NCBI GenBank assembly: GCA_016781775.1
Contig: JADDPR010000407.1
Location: 1-14,137 of the forward strand
Direction of reading: 5' to 3'
Length of the DNA: 14,137 bases
Source of the DNA: Rubrobacter sp.
Lineage (GTDB): Bacteria; Actinomycetota; Rubrobacteria; Rubrobacterales; Rubrobacteraceae
Shown: positions 1 through 7,109 of the stretch, in pieces
How the letters are laid out: each line of letters starts with the position of its first letter
Numbering within the stretch: the first letter of the stretch is position 1
The notes under the pieces: model-generated
Seen by the model: the letters and a program-made list of their open reading frames with translations, nothing else
Database searches by the model: none
Told to the model about the DNA's origin: nothing
Program-made: the position numbers and the translations under genes

Positions 1-21
1 CAGGTTTATGCGAGCGTTACT

Positions 22-573
22 CTAGGCCCTGAGCTTGTCGAGGTGCTGCTTGCGGAACTTCGCGACCTTTGGCGCGATCACGACCTGGCAGTACGGCTGC
101 CGGGCGTTGTTCCGGAAGTACCCCTGGTGATAATCCTCGGCCCGGTAAAAGGCCTCGAACGACACGACCTCCGTTACGATCGGGTCGTCCCAGACCCCTT
201 CGGCCTCGATCTCCGAGATAACCTCCTCGGCTATCCGCCTCTGCTCCTCGTCGTGGGAGAAGACCGCGGAGCGATACCGCGTCCCCACGTCAGCCCCCTG
301 CCGGTTCAGCGTCGTCGGATCGTGCGTGGCAAAGAAGACGTTCAGGACATCCCGGTAAGACAACACCTCCGGGTCGAACGTCACCTGCACGACCTCCGCA
401 TGCCCCGTCGTCTCCGAGCACACCTGCCGATAAGTCGGGGTCGGCAAGAACCCGCCCGAATACCCCGACTCCACCTTCAAGACGCCTTTCGTCTCCTCAA
501 AGACCGCCTCCACGCACCAGAAGCAACCGCCCCCGAGCGTGGCGACCTCGGTGCGCGACCTATCTCTGCCCAT
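22..573 (-). CDS. msrA: Peptide-methionine (S)-S-oxide reductase MsrA
   Basis: MsrA reduces the S-epimer of methionine sulfoxide in proteins and free methionine, repairing oxidative damage in the cytosol. The frame carries the family signature GGGCFWC, whose first Cys (residue 19 counted from the ATG at 579) is the catalytic nucleophile. It also has the downstream EDYHQ motif (148-152) and two further cysteines, in VCSETTGH (Cys54) and PYCQVV (Cys164). Cys164 is the usual resolving position near the C-terminus. Length (183-185 residues) is normal for the family. Two in-frame ATGs exist, at 579 and 573. An AGAGG ribosome binding site abuts the first but lies 6 nt before the second, so I chose 573. 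A TATAAT hexamer sits about 32-37 bases upstream. The gene appears monocistronic. Assignment is very secure; only the start is uncertain. Confidence 0.96.
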   Translation of the reverse strand: MGRDRSRTEVATLGGGCFWCVEAVFEETKGVLKVESGYSGGFLPTPTYRQVCSETTGHAEVVQVTFDPEVLSYRDVLNVFFATHDPTTLNRQGADVGTRYRSAVFSHDEEQRRIAEEVISEIEAEGVWDDPIVTEVVSFEAFYRAEDYHQGYFRNNARQPYCQVVIAPKVAKFRKQHLDKLRA

Positions 574-610
574 CGACATCCTCTTTTCTCATCTGATTTT
601 AGGTATGCTT

Positions 611-616
611 ATTATA
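611..616 (-). promoter_or_regulatory. Putative -10 element of msrA
   Basis: Reading the minus strand, 616-611 is a perfect TATAAT. Transcription starting about 7 nt downstream would give a leader of roughly 30 nt containing the AGAGG ribosome binding site of msrA. I do not see a convincing -35 hexamer at 16-18 nt spacing, so this rests on the -10 match and its position alone. Confidence 0.5.
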
Positions 617-719
617 CTGCGACGCTTCCAAATACCGGGAGAAAAGACCTCTTTCCAAAGCAGGTTCTGCAACGTTTCCTTACGCGATCCACCCGCGTGC
701 AGCGTACGACAGGGAGAGG

Positions 720-1091
720 TCAGGCGCGAGGGCGGGAGGCTCGCCAGACCCACCAGATGAGTACGACCTGAAGCGGCATGCGAGCCCAAAGTAGCGCCAC
801 CCACCACGCGGGTTTCTGGGCAGCGCGAGCGTCGAGCAGCATTTGCAGATTGGCCGGCCAGACCGCCAGCAGCAAGAGGATGAGGCCGATCCCAGCGACG
901 GAACGGGTGCGTTTGGAGAACATCCCTAGCCCACCCAGGATCTCTAAGGCACCGCTTAGGTAGACCAGCTCGCGGTGGAGCGGCAGGTACGTCGGCATGA
1001 TCCGCTCGTAGGCGCCGGGGGCGAGGAAGTGCAGCGCGCCAGCCGCAACGAAGATCACCCCCAGCGACGTGCGGAAGAATGAGGAGCTCAC
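720..1091 (-). CDS. DoxX-like four-helix membrane protein
   Basis: This is a 123-residue hydrophobic protein with four predicted membrane segments, at about residues 8-25, 42-58, 65-84 and 97-115. The N-terminal part (GVIFVAAGALHFLAP) followed by the second-helix motif SGALEILGGLGMF is typical of the DoxX / DoxX-like family. Members of that family have been linked to redox or thiol stress, but most are uncharacterised, so no reaction is assigned. The start is GTG at 1089-1091, with a purine-rich AGAGGGGG just upstream and a GGAGG a little further off, so the exact start is not certain. The gene lies only 26 nt downstream of the fumC stop on the same strand, so it is probably the second gene of a fumC transcript. 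Confidence 0.8.
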   Translation of the reverse strand: MSSSFFRTSLGVIFVAAGALHFLAPGAYERIMPTYLPLHRELVYLSGALEILGGLGMFSKRTRSVAGIGLILLLLAVWPANLQMLLDARAAQKPAWWVALLWARMPLQVVLIWWVWRASRPRA

Positions 1092-1117
1092 GCCCCCTCT
1101 GCGCCCTCCGATCCGGC

Positions 1118-2515
1118 TTAGCGCCCCGTCATCTGCTTCGCGTCGAGGAGCCGGTTGAGATCCTCCTCGGAGAGCTCCGTCTCTTCGCGGGCGACCTCGC
1201 GGATGGTCTTGTTCTCCTTGTAGGCCTTCTTGGCGAGGTCGGCGGCCTTGTCGTAGCCGACCTCGGGGGCGAGGGCGGTGGCGAGCATGAGGCCGTTCTC
1301 GACGAGCTCGGGGCCGCGCTCGGTAGCCTTGAGGCCGACGACGAGCTGGTCGGAGAAGTTGTCGGCGGTGCTGGCGAGGAGCGAGATGGACTGGAGGAGA
1401 TTGTGGGCGATGACCGGGAGCATGACGTTGAGCTCGAAGTTGCCGCTCTGGCCGGCGAGCGCGATCGTCGCGTCGTTGCCGATAACCTGGGCGGAGACCA
1501 TCGCGGCGCTCTCGGCGATCACGGGGTTGACCTTGCCGGGCATGATGGAAGAGCCGGGCTGCACCTCGGGAAGGGCTATCTCGGCGTAGGAGGCGCGGGG
1601 GCCGCTGCCGAGGAAGCGGATGTCGTTGGCGATCTTGAGCATGCTGACCGCGACGGTCTTGAGGGCGCCGCTGGCGAAGACGGTTCCGTCCATCGCACTC
1701 TGGGCCTGGAAGTGGTTCTCCGTCTCGCGCACCTCGACGCCGAAGCGCTGGGCGAGGCGCTCGGTGACCTTCGAGGCGAACTCGGGGTGGGTGTTGACGC
1801 CTGTGCCAACGGCCGTGCCGCCGAGAGCCACTTCGGCTAGGTCGCCCTGGGCTTTCTTGATGCGCTCGATGCCGCGCTCTATCTGCCCGGCGTAGCCTCG
1901 GAACTCCTGACCGAGGCGGATGGGGGTCGCGTCCTGGAGGTGCGTCCTACCCGTCTTGACTACGCCGTCGAACTCTTCGGCCTTCTCCCCGAGGGCGGCG
2001 CGGAGCTTCTCGAGGGCGGGGAGGAGGTCGCGCTCTATGGAGATCTGGGCGGAGAGGTGGATGGCGGTCGGGATGACGTCGTTGGAGGACTGGCCGCGGT
2101 TGACGTGGTCGTTGGGGTGGACGGGGCTCTTCGAGCCGAGCGTGCCGCCGAGAATCTGGATCGCCCTGTTTGAGATGACCTCGTTGGCGTTCATGTTCGT
2201 CGAGGTGCCGGAGCCGGTCTGGAAGATGTCGAGGACGAACTGGCCGTCGAGCCTCCCGTCCACGACCTCCTCGGCCGCCTGCACGATGGCGTCCCTCACC
2301 CCCTCGTCGAGGCCGCCGAGCTCGTGGTTGACGTTCGCCGCCTCGAGCTTGATGGCCCCGAGGGCCTCTATGAAGCGGCGGGGGAAGCGGAGATCGCTGA
2401 TGGGGAAGTTGTCGAGGGCGCGGCGGGTCTGGGCGCCGAAGAGGGCGTCGCGGGGAACCTCGACCTCGCCCATCGAGTCGCGCTCTACGCGGTGCGGCGT
2501 CTCGTGTTGCGTCAT
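1118..2515 (-). CDS. fumC: Class II fumarate hydratase (fumarase C)
   Basis: FumC catalyses the reversible hydration of fumarate to L-malate in the TCA cycle, as a cytosolic homotetramer without an iron-sulfur cluster. The 465-residue product has the superfamily blocks in order: GSGTSTNMN (101-109), HPNDHVN (133-139), TGRTHLQDATP (188-198, containing the conserved His192) and the signature GSSIMPGKVNP (321-331, with the catalytic lid serine). GSSIMPGKVNP with Gly rather than Ala after the Pro favours fumarase over aspartate ammonia-lyase. The frame stays open upstream to 2626, but the ATG at 2513-2515 has a GAGGAGGA ribosome binding site 8 nt away and gives the usual family length. The longer version would run over the divergent promoter region and into the next gene. 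DoxX follows 26 nt downstream. Confidence 0.95.
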   Translation of the reverse strand: MTQHETPHRVERDSMGEVEVPRDALFGAQTRRALDNFPISDLRFPRRFIEALGAIKLEAANVNHELGGLDEGVRDAIVQAAEEVVDGRLDGQFVLDIFQTGSGTSTNMNANEVISNRAIQILGGTLGSKSPVHPNDHVNRGQSSNDVIPTAIHLSAQISIERDLLPALEKLRAALGEKAEEFDGVVKTGRTHLQDATPIRLGQEFRGYAGQIERGIERIKKAQGDLAEVALGGTAVGTGVNTHPEFASKVTERLAQRFGVEVRETENHFQAQSAMDGTVFASGALKTVAVSMLKIANDIRFLGSGPRASYAEIALPEVQPGSSIMPGKVNPVIAESAAMVSAQVIGNDATIALAGQSGNFELNVMLPVIAHNLLQSISLLASTADNFSDQLVVGLKATERGPELVENGLMLATALAPEVGYDKAADLAKKAYKENKTIREVAREETELSEEDLNRLLDAKQMTGR

Positions 2516-2555
2516 CTCTTGCGTCCTCCTCTTCGAAGCGTGTGCTGTCGCGTCA

Positions 2556-2585
2556 TATAATCTTTCCCGATAACACGGCATTATA
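2556..2585. promoter_or_regulatory. Face-to-face -10 elements between fumC and the DUF1802 operon
   Basis: The 84-bp gap between the divergent starts contains TATAAT on the plus strand at 2556-2561 and TATAAT on the minus strand at 2585-2580 (ATTATA as read on the plus strand). Each lies at a sensible distance from its gene: about 39 nt to the plus-strand ATG at 2600 and about 65 nt to the minus-strand ATG at 2515. Only weak -35 candidates are visible, such as TTCGAA at 2532-2537 for the plus strand. The arrangement makes the two hexamers an inverted repeat. The implied start sites face each other within a few bases, so the polymerase footprints would overlap. Confidence 0.55.
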
Positions 2586-2599
2586 CGAGAGGTGATCGG

Positions 2600-3193
2600 A
2601 TGGATTCTCAAGGCTCTCTGAGGCACGCGTTAAAGGAGTGGGCGGTCGCCGTCAAGGCGCTCGAACGCGGCGAGACCGCACTCGTCGTCCGAAAGGGCGG
2701 CATCCGCGAGAAGGCCTTCGCCGTCCCGAAGACGCGCTTCCTCTTCTTCGGGGGCTACGAGCACCAGAAAGAGGAGCAGCTCAAGCCGCTCTACCACGAC
2801 CTCCTCCGGTCCATCCCCCACAGGAAGGACGACGGGCCCGTGCTCTTCACGTCCTTCGCGGAGGTCGAGGCGGCGCACGAGATCTCCGAGCCCGACGAGC
2901 TCGACGCCCTCGACCCGTACCACATCTGGACGCCGGAGTACGCCGAGAGCCGCCTGAAGTGGCGCCCCAAGAAGCCGCTGACGGTGCTCGTCCTCAGGGT
3001 GCATCTCTTGAACGAGCCGGTCGAGCTGCCGTACAGCCCTTCGTATGGTGGGTGCAAGAGCTGGATCGAGCTTGAGGAGAGCGTCTCGACCGCCGACTCC
3101 CGCCCCGCCCTCGACGACGAGGCCTTCGCCGGTCTCGCACGGCCCGCGCTGGAGGTCCTTCGTGGCCTGCGCCCGGCGCCCGTGGGCTCCTAG
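2600..3193 (+). CDS. DUF1802 family protein
   Basis: The 197-residue soluble protein matches the bacterial/archaeal DUF1802 family as I know it: an opening LKEWAVAVKALERG (11-24), then VVRKGGIRE (29-37), a FLFFGGYEHQ block (47-56) and a C-terminal LTVLVLRVHLL strand followed by YGGCKSWIEL. The function of the family is unknown. There is no signal peptide or membrane segment. The ATG at 2600 follows AGAGGTGA with 4 nt spacing and lies downstream of a TATAAT at 2556-2561. The next gene starts 14 nt after the stop, so this is the first gene of a probable three-gene operon with the two TPR membrane proteins. Family assignment is from remembered motifs. Confidence 0.83.
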   Translation: MDSQGSLRHALKEWAVAVKALERGETALVVRKGGIREKAFAVPKTRFLFFGGYEHQKEEQLKPLYHDLLRSIPHRKDDGPVLFTSFAEVEAAHEISEPDELDALDPYHIWTPEYAESRLKWRPKKPLTVLVLRVHLLNEPVELPYSPSYGGCKSWIELEESVSTADSRPALDDEAFAGLARPALEVLRGLRPAPVGS

Positions 3194-3207
3194 GGGAGGT
3201 TCCGGTC

Positions 3208-3813
3208 TTGGGTACCGCCGCCATCCCCCTCATCCTGACCGTCCTGCTTATCGTCGTCGCGTGGCGGGTGGTCTTCGGTTTCAACAAGGACCTCGTCCGG
3301 GTGGGGGCCTGGGGTGAGCTCGCGCGCAGGTCGTTGCCGTTCGCGGCGATCACGCTGATGGCGGCGAGCCTGCCGCTCGTGCAGGGGCGCGGCGGCTCGG
3401 TGCCCGTAATCTGGGCGATAGCGTTCGGGGTGTTCCTCATACTCTCCAGGTTCGTCTCGGAGCCCGCCGGAGAACGACGGGCCTCTCGGGCCTTTCGTAA
3501 GGGAGATTACGAGGGCGCGGCCGCGCTCTACCGCAAGCTCGCCGAAGAGCGCCCCCTCGCCCGCCACTGGGCCTTTCTCGGGGCGGCGCTCGGAGCAGGC
3601 GGGCACTCGGAGGAGGCGCTGGAGGCCTCCTCCAAGGCCGCCGAGCTGGATCCCCAGTACGGTCTCGCGTACTACAACCGCGCCCTGATCCTGCGAAACT
3701 CGGGCCGCAGGAGCCGTGCGATCAAGGACCTCAAAAGGGCCCTCGAAGCCGACCTCCCCAGCCGCTTCAAGAAAGCGGCGCGCGGCACGCTCCAGGAGAT
3801 GCAGAAGAAGTGA
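3208..3813 (+). CDS. Membrane protein with three TM segments and C-terminal TPR repeats (first paralogue)
   Basis: The product is 201 residues, with three hydrophobic segments at about 5-24, 42-58 and 66-84. A cytoplasmic-type helical tail at 88-200 contains TPR-like units, for example KGDYEGAAALYRKLAEERP and the strongest one, YGLAYYNRALILRNSGRR followed by AIKDLKRALEAD. A charged RDLLRVGA-like stretch (NKDLVRVGAWGEL, 26-38) separates the first two helices. The start is TTG at 3208-3210; a strong GGGGAGGT lies 7 nt before it and no better start is near. The gene is 14 nt after the DUF1802 gene and overlaps the next by 4 bases. No enzymatic motif is visible; TPR domains usually mediate protein-protein contacts, so a scaffold role is inferred. 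I do not recognise a named family. Confidence 0.82.
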   Translation: MGTAAIPLILTVLLIVVAWRVVFGFNKDLVRVGAWGELARRSLPFAAITLMAASLPLVQGRGGSVPVIWAIAFGVFLILSRFVSEPAGERRASRAFRKGDYEGAAALYRKLAEERPLARHWAFLGAALGAGGHSEEALEASSKAAELDPQYGLAYYNRALILRNSGRRSRAIKDLKRALEADLPSRFKKAARGTLQEMQKK

Positions 3814-4424
3814 GCTTCTTCTACCCCACCCTGGTGGCGATGCTGGTCCTCCTGGGCTTTATCTTCTTCGTCGGCCGCCAGCACCGCGACCTCCTGCGCG
3901 TCGGGGCCTACGGGGAGTTCGCGGCCCGCCTCCTGCCCCTCATTACGGCAGGCGTCCTCGCCTTGGGCCTCCCGTTCGTCATGCGCTACACCATCGAGGG
4001 GAACGCCCTCCTCGTCCTCCTCACCTACCTTGCCGGCACCGCCCTCCTCACCGTCCTCATGGCCCGCGCCGTCGCCTCGGACGAACGCCGGGCGAGCACC
4101 CTCTTCCGCCGCGCCGAATACGACAAGGCCGCGAGGGCCTACGAGGAGCTCGTCTCCCGCCGCCCCCTCCCCCGCTACTACTCGGCCCTCGGCGCCTCCC
4201 TCGACGCCTCCGGCGACCCCGAGGGCGCCCTCGAAGCGACCGACGCCGCGGTGAGGCTCGACCCCAAACTCGGCATCGCCCTCTACAACCGCGCCTCGGC
4301 CCTCGTAGCCCTTGGCGAGCGCAACCGTGCTCGCCAGGACCTGCAAGCCATCTTGCGCGTCGACTCCAACCGCCGCCTCAAACAAGCCGCCCAGGAGGCG
4401 CTGGAGAGCCTGGAGAAAGGCTAG
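3810..4424 (+). CDS. Membrane protein with three TM segments and C-terminal TPR repeats (second paralogue)
   Basis: This 204-residue protein is clearly a tandem duplicate of the preceding gene. It has the same three membrane segments (about 5-21, 42-58, 65-85), the same RDLLRVGAYGEF loop (26-37), the same DERRAS junction after the third helix (91-96) and colinear TPR-like repeats, ending with IALYNRASALVALGERNRA. The GTG start at 3810-3812 overlaps the upstream TGA in the sequence GTGA, so translation is probably coupled and the two proteins made in similar amounts, which fits a hetero-oligomer. AGGAGA lies about 11 nt upstream. This is the last gene of the DUF1802 operon; two hairpins follow before the convergent neighbour. 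Function unknown. Confidence 0.82.
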   Translation: MSFFYPTLVAMLVLLGFIFFVGRQHRDLLRVGAYGEFAARLLPLITAGVLALGLPFVMRYTIEGNALLVLLTYLAGTALLTVLMARAVASDERRASTLFRRAEYDKAARAYEELVSRRPLPRYYSALGASLDASGDPEGALEATDAAVRLDPKLGIALYNRASALVALGERNRARQDLQAILRVDSNRRLKQAAQEALESLEKG

Positions 4425-4505
4425 GTTAGCTATTTGGCACCTCAGCCTTTCGGCTTGCCAGCCCCTGATCTCCGTTCGTGACGACAGTGCACCGTGGCTC
4501 TTGCG

Positions 4506-4532
4506 CACTTCGTACCTGGCAGGTGCGTAGTG
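4506..4532. other. Imperfect 12-bp hairpin after the TPR operon
   Basis: CACTTCGTACCT at 4506-4517 can pair with AGGTGCGTAGTG at 4521-4532 around a 3-nt GGC loop, with one G-U pair and one T-T mismatch. It lies 80 nt past the stop of the second TPR gene and just before a second, perfect hairpin. It may act in termination or RNA stability. No U-tract follows. Confidence 0.4.
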
Positions 4533-4545
4533 AGGGTCGCATGTG

Positions 4546-4578
4546 ATGCCGGTCCTCGAGTCGTCCGAGGACCGGCAT
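4546..4578. terminator. Probable bidirectional hairpin terminator between convergent genes
   Basis: A perfect 13-bp inverted repeat, ATGCCGGTCCTCG (4546-4558) and CGAGGACCGGCAT (4566-4578), encloses a 7-nt loop. It lies midway between the stop of the plus-strand TPR gene (4424) and the stop of the minus-strand oxidoreductase (4633), where a shared terminator is expected. It lacks a U-tract on either side, as is common in high-GC actinomycetes. Confidence 0.65.
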
Positions 4579-4632
4579 GACGGGTCGATTCTCCGGTCCC
4601 TGCGGTTGGAGGTTGCCGTCGGCCGGATGTCT

Positions 4633-5601
4633 TCAGCCCGATGGCGTTAGCGCGCGCATCGGTTCGGCGAGCTCCGAGGCGAAGAAGTCGAAGAAGCCTT
4701 CGGGATCCGGGCCGGCGTTTATTAGCGCGAGGTGATCGTAGCCGGCGTCCACGAACCCTTGGGCGGTCGCCAGGTGGACGGAGGCGTCAGGGCCGATCCC
4801 GAATACCCCGCGCATGTCGTCCTCTGTGATGAACGCCGTCGCGGCCTCGAAGTTGACCGGGTTGGGCAGCTCCGACTGGACCTTCCACCCGGTGAGGCCG
4901 AAGCGAAACTGCTCGCGCGCGGACCTCGCGGCTTCGGCCTCGTCGGGGGCCCAGGAGAGCGGTACCTCCGCGTACTTCGGGCCGTCCCCGCCCGCCTCGG
5001 CGTAGGCGCTCGTTATGTCGGTTCTGGGCTCCGTCACGAAGATAGCGTCGCCAAGCTCGGCGGCGATCCGGGCCGAAGCGGGTCCGCCGCTCGCCACCGC
5101 GATGCGCGGCGGCGTCTCCGGCAGGTCGAAGACCCGCGCGTCCTCCAGCGTCAGGTACCTGCCATCGTAGGAGTGGTACCCGCCCGACCACAGCAGCCTG
5201 ATGATCTCCAGAGCCTCACGGAACATCTCGTGGCGCTCCCTCACCGCCGGCCAACCGAGACCGACGACGTGCTCGTTGAGCCGCTCGCCGGCCCCGACGC
5301 CTAGAGTGAAACGCCCCTCCGAGAGAAGCGCGGTCGTAGCCGCCGCCTGCGCGATCACGGCCGGATGGTAGCGGATAAAGGGGCACGTGACGCCGGTGGC
5401 GAGCTCTATGCGCTCGGTCCGCGCGGCCGCCGCGGCTAGTATCGACCAGGCGAAGCCGGAGTGGCCCTGGCTGTCGAACCAGGGGTGGAAGTGGTCGCTG
5501 ATCTCGACGAAGTCGAACCCGGCCTCCTCTGCGCGCACGGCCTGGCGAACCATCTCCTGAGGCGAGTAGGCTTCTGCGATTAACTTGTAGCCGATCTTCA
5601 C
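4633..5601 (-). CDS. LLM-class F420-dependent oxidoreductase, glucose-6-phosphate dehydrogenase-like (TIGR03557-type)
   Basis: The 322-residue protein is a luciferase-like TIM-barrel oxidoreductase expected to use cofactor F420 in the cytosol. It follows mycobacterial F420-dependent glucose-6-phosphate dehydrogenase closely in the N-terminal half: IGYKL at the start, ISDHFHPW (34-41, with the active-site His37 and Trp41), FIRYHPAVIAQA (75-86) and GVGAGERLNE (101-110, with the active-site Glu106). The region that supplies the phosphate-binding lysine in the mycobacterial enzyme (TSGK) reads TEPRT here. The substrate is therefore probably not glucose 6-phosphate, which is inferred from remembered sequence. 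The start is GTG at 5599-5601 with a perfect AGGAGGA 5 nt upstream. The frame stays open to 5745, but that extension is arginine-rich and unlike the family. The gene stands alone, convergent with the TPR operon. Confidence 0.88.
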   Translation of the reverse strand: MKIGYKLIAEAYSPQEMVRQAVRAEEAGFDFVEISDHFHPWFDSQGHSGFAWSILAAAAARTERIELATGVTCPFIRYHPAVIAQAAATTALLSEGRFTLGVGAGERLNEHVVGLGWPAVRERHEMFREALEIIRLLWSGGYHSYDGRYLTLEDARVFDLPETPPRIAVASGGPASARIAAELGDAIFVTEPRTDITSAYAEAGGDGPKYAEVPLSWAPDEAEAARSAREQFRFGLTGWKVQSELPNPVNFEAATAFITEDDMRGVFGIGPDASVHLATAQGFVDAGYDHLALINAGPDPEGFFDFFASELAEPMRALTPSG

Positions 5602-6018
5602 GGGGTTCCTCCTCCAGCGATAGCGCCCGAACAGACGTCCGGCCGCCGGCGCGGCGCTGGTCGGGCTGTGGTCAACACGGTCTGCCCCGGCGCGGCGCCG
5701 CCTACGGCTCCGTCCCTCTCCGGTACAGCTTCTCGTTGGTACCACCGGAGCACCGGACCTACACCTCCGCAGGGGTATCGGTCACCACACGAAATCGCGA
5801 AGACCGCCCGGAGCGCGCCGAAGATACGACCGCTGGTCGACGTAGCTACCCGAAAGGCGGGGACGAATCTCTCAAAGGCCGAGGGGGGGCACAACGGGGC
5901 CGTGCGGTCCCCACCTCTGTGTAGCGGTCTTCGACAGTGACGAGAGGCGTACACGGGCTAACGCTGCCAGGCGAAGCGCTTGCCAGGGGCCGGGAGAACC
6001 TCTTGGGGCAACAACCAC
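5602..6018. other. Non-coding stretch upstream of the F420-type oxidoreductase
   Basis: I see no convincing gene in these roughly 420 bases. Open frames on both strands are arginine/proline-rich and lack ribosome binding sites or recognisable motifs. The part next to 5601 must hold the oxidoreductase promoter. A 12-bp direct repeat CCGGCGCGGCGC occurs at 5646-5657 and 5687-5698. No tRNA or riboswitch fold is recognisable by eye. Confidence 0.45.
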
Positions 6019-6058
6019 CGCAAGGGGGCGGAGCGACGAAGCCTCCCGCCCCCTTGCG
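6019..6058 (-). terminator. Strong GC-rich hairpin, probable terminator of the Rieske/GT87 transcript
   Basis: CGCAAGGGGGCGG (6019-6031) and CCGCCCCCTTGCG (6046-6058) form a perfect 13-bp stem around a 14-nt loop. It lies about 115 nt downstream of the stop of the minus-strand gene ending at 6174. Read on the minus strand, the stem is followed by GGTGGTTGTTG, which is T-enriched but not a proper U-tract. The strand assignment follows from gene orientation. Confidence 0.55.
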
Positions 6059-6173
6059 CCTCAATGATCTCTTCTAGAAACGATCCTGGCGTGCGCTCTC
6101 ATTCCGTCGCTACTCATGGTTCTCACTTGGCGGATCGCCGACGAGCATAACGCCGGCAGCCGAGCGCCAAGAG

Positions 6174-7109
6174 CTACTTGACCTTCTTCTGCGCGTTGTC
6201 ATCGGAGGCGCACAGCTCTATCTTGCCGTCGCGTACGCGGGTCTCGTAGGTGGACTGGGGGAAGACGGCCGGCCCGTCGATGGGGTGTCCGGTCTTGAGG
6301 TCGAAGCGGGACCTGTGCCAGGGACAGATCACGGTGTCGCCCTCCCGATCGCCCTCGGCGAGAGGTCCGGCGAAGTGGCTGCAGATGTTGGAGATGGCGC
6401 AGATCTCACCGTCCGAGGCACGGGCGAGCAGCACCTCCGTCCCCTCGACGGAGACCTTTCGCAGGCCGCCGTCCTCGCCCGGCTCGGGGAGCTCTGCCTC
6501 GTCCAGGACCGGAACGAATTCGTCGGGGCCCGCGGGCTCGAAGACGTCGCGGTTGACCCTGAGCCCGTAGTGGTACGAGAGCTCACCGCCGAGGTGGGCG
6601 CCCATGCCGTTGAGACTGTAGCCCGCCAGAAAGGCCGCGCGTCCGAGGTTTCTCCGGCCTGTGGCCCTCAGGAGCAGGGAGGCCGTGTTGAGCAGCAGTC
6701 CGGCGCTGTTGAGGAGGGCGTGGGCCATGCCCATCCGGCGCGAGCCGCCGGAGAGGTAACGCCAATCCGAGAAGCCGACGGCCGCGGTAACGTAGCCCCC
6801 GGCCACCCCGACCGCGAGGGCGCTATCCGCCCCGTTGCGCGCGGTCCGGGAGCCGGTGACGACGTCCACAGCGTCGAGCGCCATTACGGTGCTCCACGAG
6901 CCTATGGGCAAGGTCTGAAGTACCGGGTGCAGGGGGCTCCCGAACCAGACGCCGTCGAGGATATTGCGCAGCGTGGGGTCGCCCTTGTGGACGATCTCCT
7001 GCACCTTCGGCTGGACCTTCTCGGCGACGCCGTCCAACCACGGCAGGCTGTCCACTATGCGTTGGCTTGACGTGGATCCCATCCCTCTCCCCTCTACGCG
7101 GATGTACAT
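6174..7109 (-). CDS. DUF2231 membrane domain plus Rieske [2Fe-2S] domain protein (likely own translation start)
   Basis: This is the C-terminal part of the 6174-8429 frame, probably translated on its own. The ATG at 7107-7109 is preceded by GGGGAGGGGG at normal spacing. A second ATG at 7080-7082 also has a GGGGAGAGGG before it. Counting from the second ATG (302 residues), FGSPLHPVLQTLPIGSW (47-63) and the following helices to about 165 form a DUF2231-type membrane domain with conserved histidines. Residues 190-291 are a Rieske domain with CSH (Cys234, His236) and CPWH (Cys253, His256) as cluster ligands. The spacing resembles ferredoxin/dioxygenase-type Rieske domains. It is probably a membrane-anchored electron-transfer protein. 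The partner is unknown. A strong hairpin follows at 6019-6058. Confidence 0.75.
   Translation of the reverse strand: MYIRVEGRGMGSTSSQRIVDSLPWLDGVAEKVQPKVQEIVHKGDPTLRNILDGVWFGSPLHPVLQTLPIGSWSTVMALDAVDVVTGSRTARNGADSALAVGVAGGYVTAAVGFSDWRYLSGGSRRMGMAHALLNSAGLLLNTASLLLRATGRRNLGRAAFLAGYSLNGMGAHLGGELSYHYGLRVNRDVFEPAGPDEFVPVLDEAELPEPGEDGGLRKVSVEGTEVLLARASDGEICAISNICSHFAGPLAEGDREGDTVICPWHRSRFDLKTGHPIDGPAVFPQSTYETRVRDGKIELCASDDNAQKKVK

Noticed and set aside
1079..1840. 253-codon plus-strand open frame opposite fumC
   Set aside because: It is a mirror of fumC codons in high-GC DNA; the Gly/Glu/Val/Asp-rich composition has no motif.
2516..2626. 37-codon N-terminal extension of fumC
   Set aside because: It crosses the divergent promoter region and overlaps the DUF1802 start. 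The ATG at 2515 has a strong ribosome binding site and gives the family length.
5602..5745. 48-codon N-terminal extension of the F420-type oxidoreductase
   Set aside because: It is arginine-rich and without similarity to the family. GTG 5601 has a perfect AGGAGGA 5 nt upstream.
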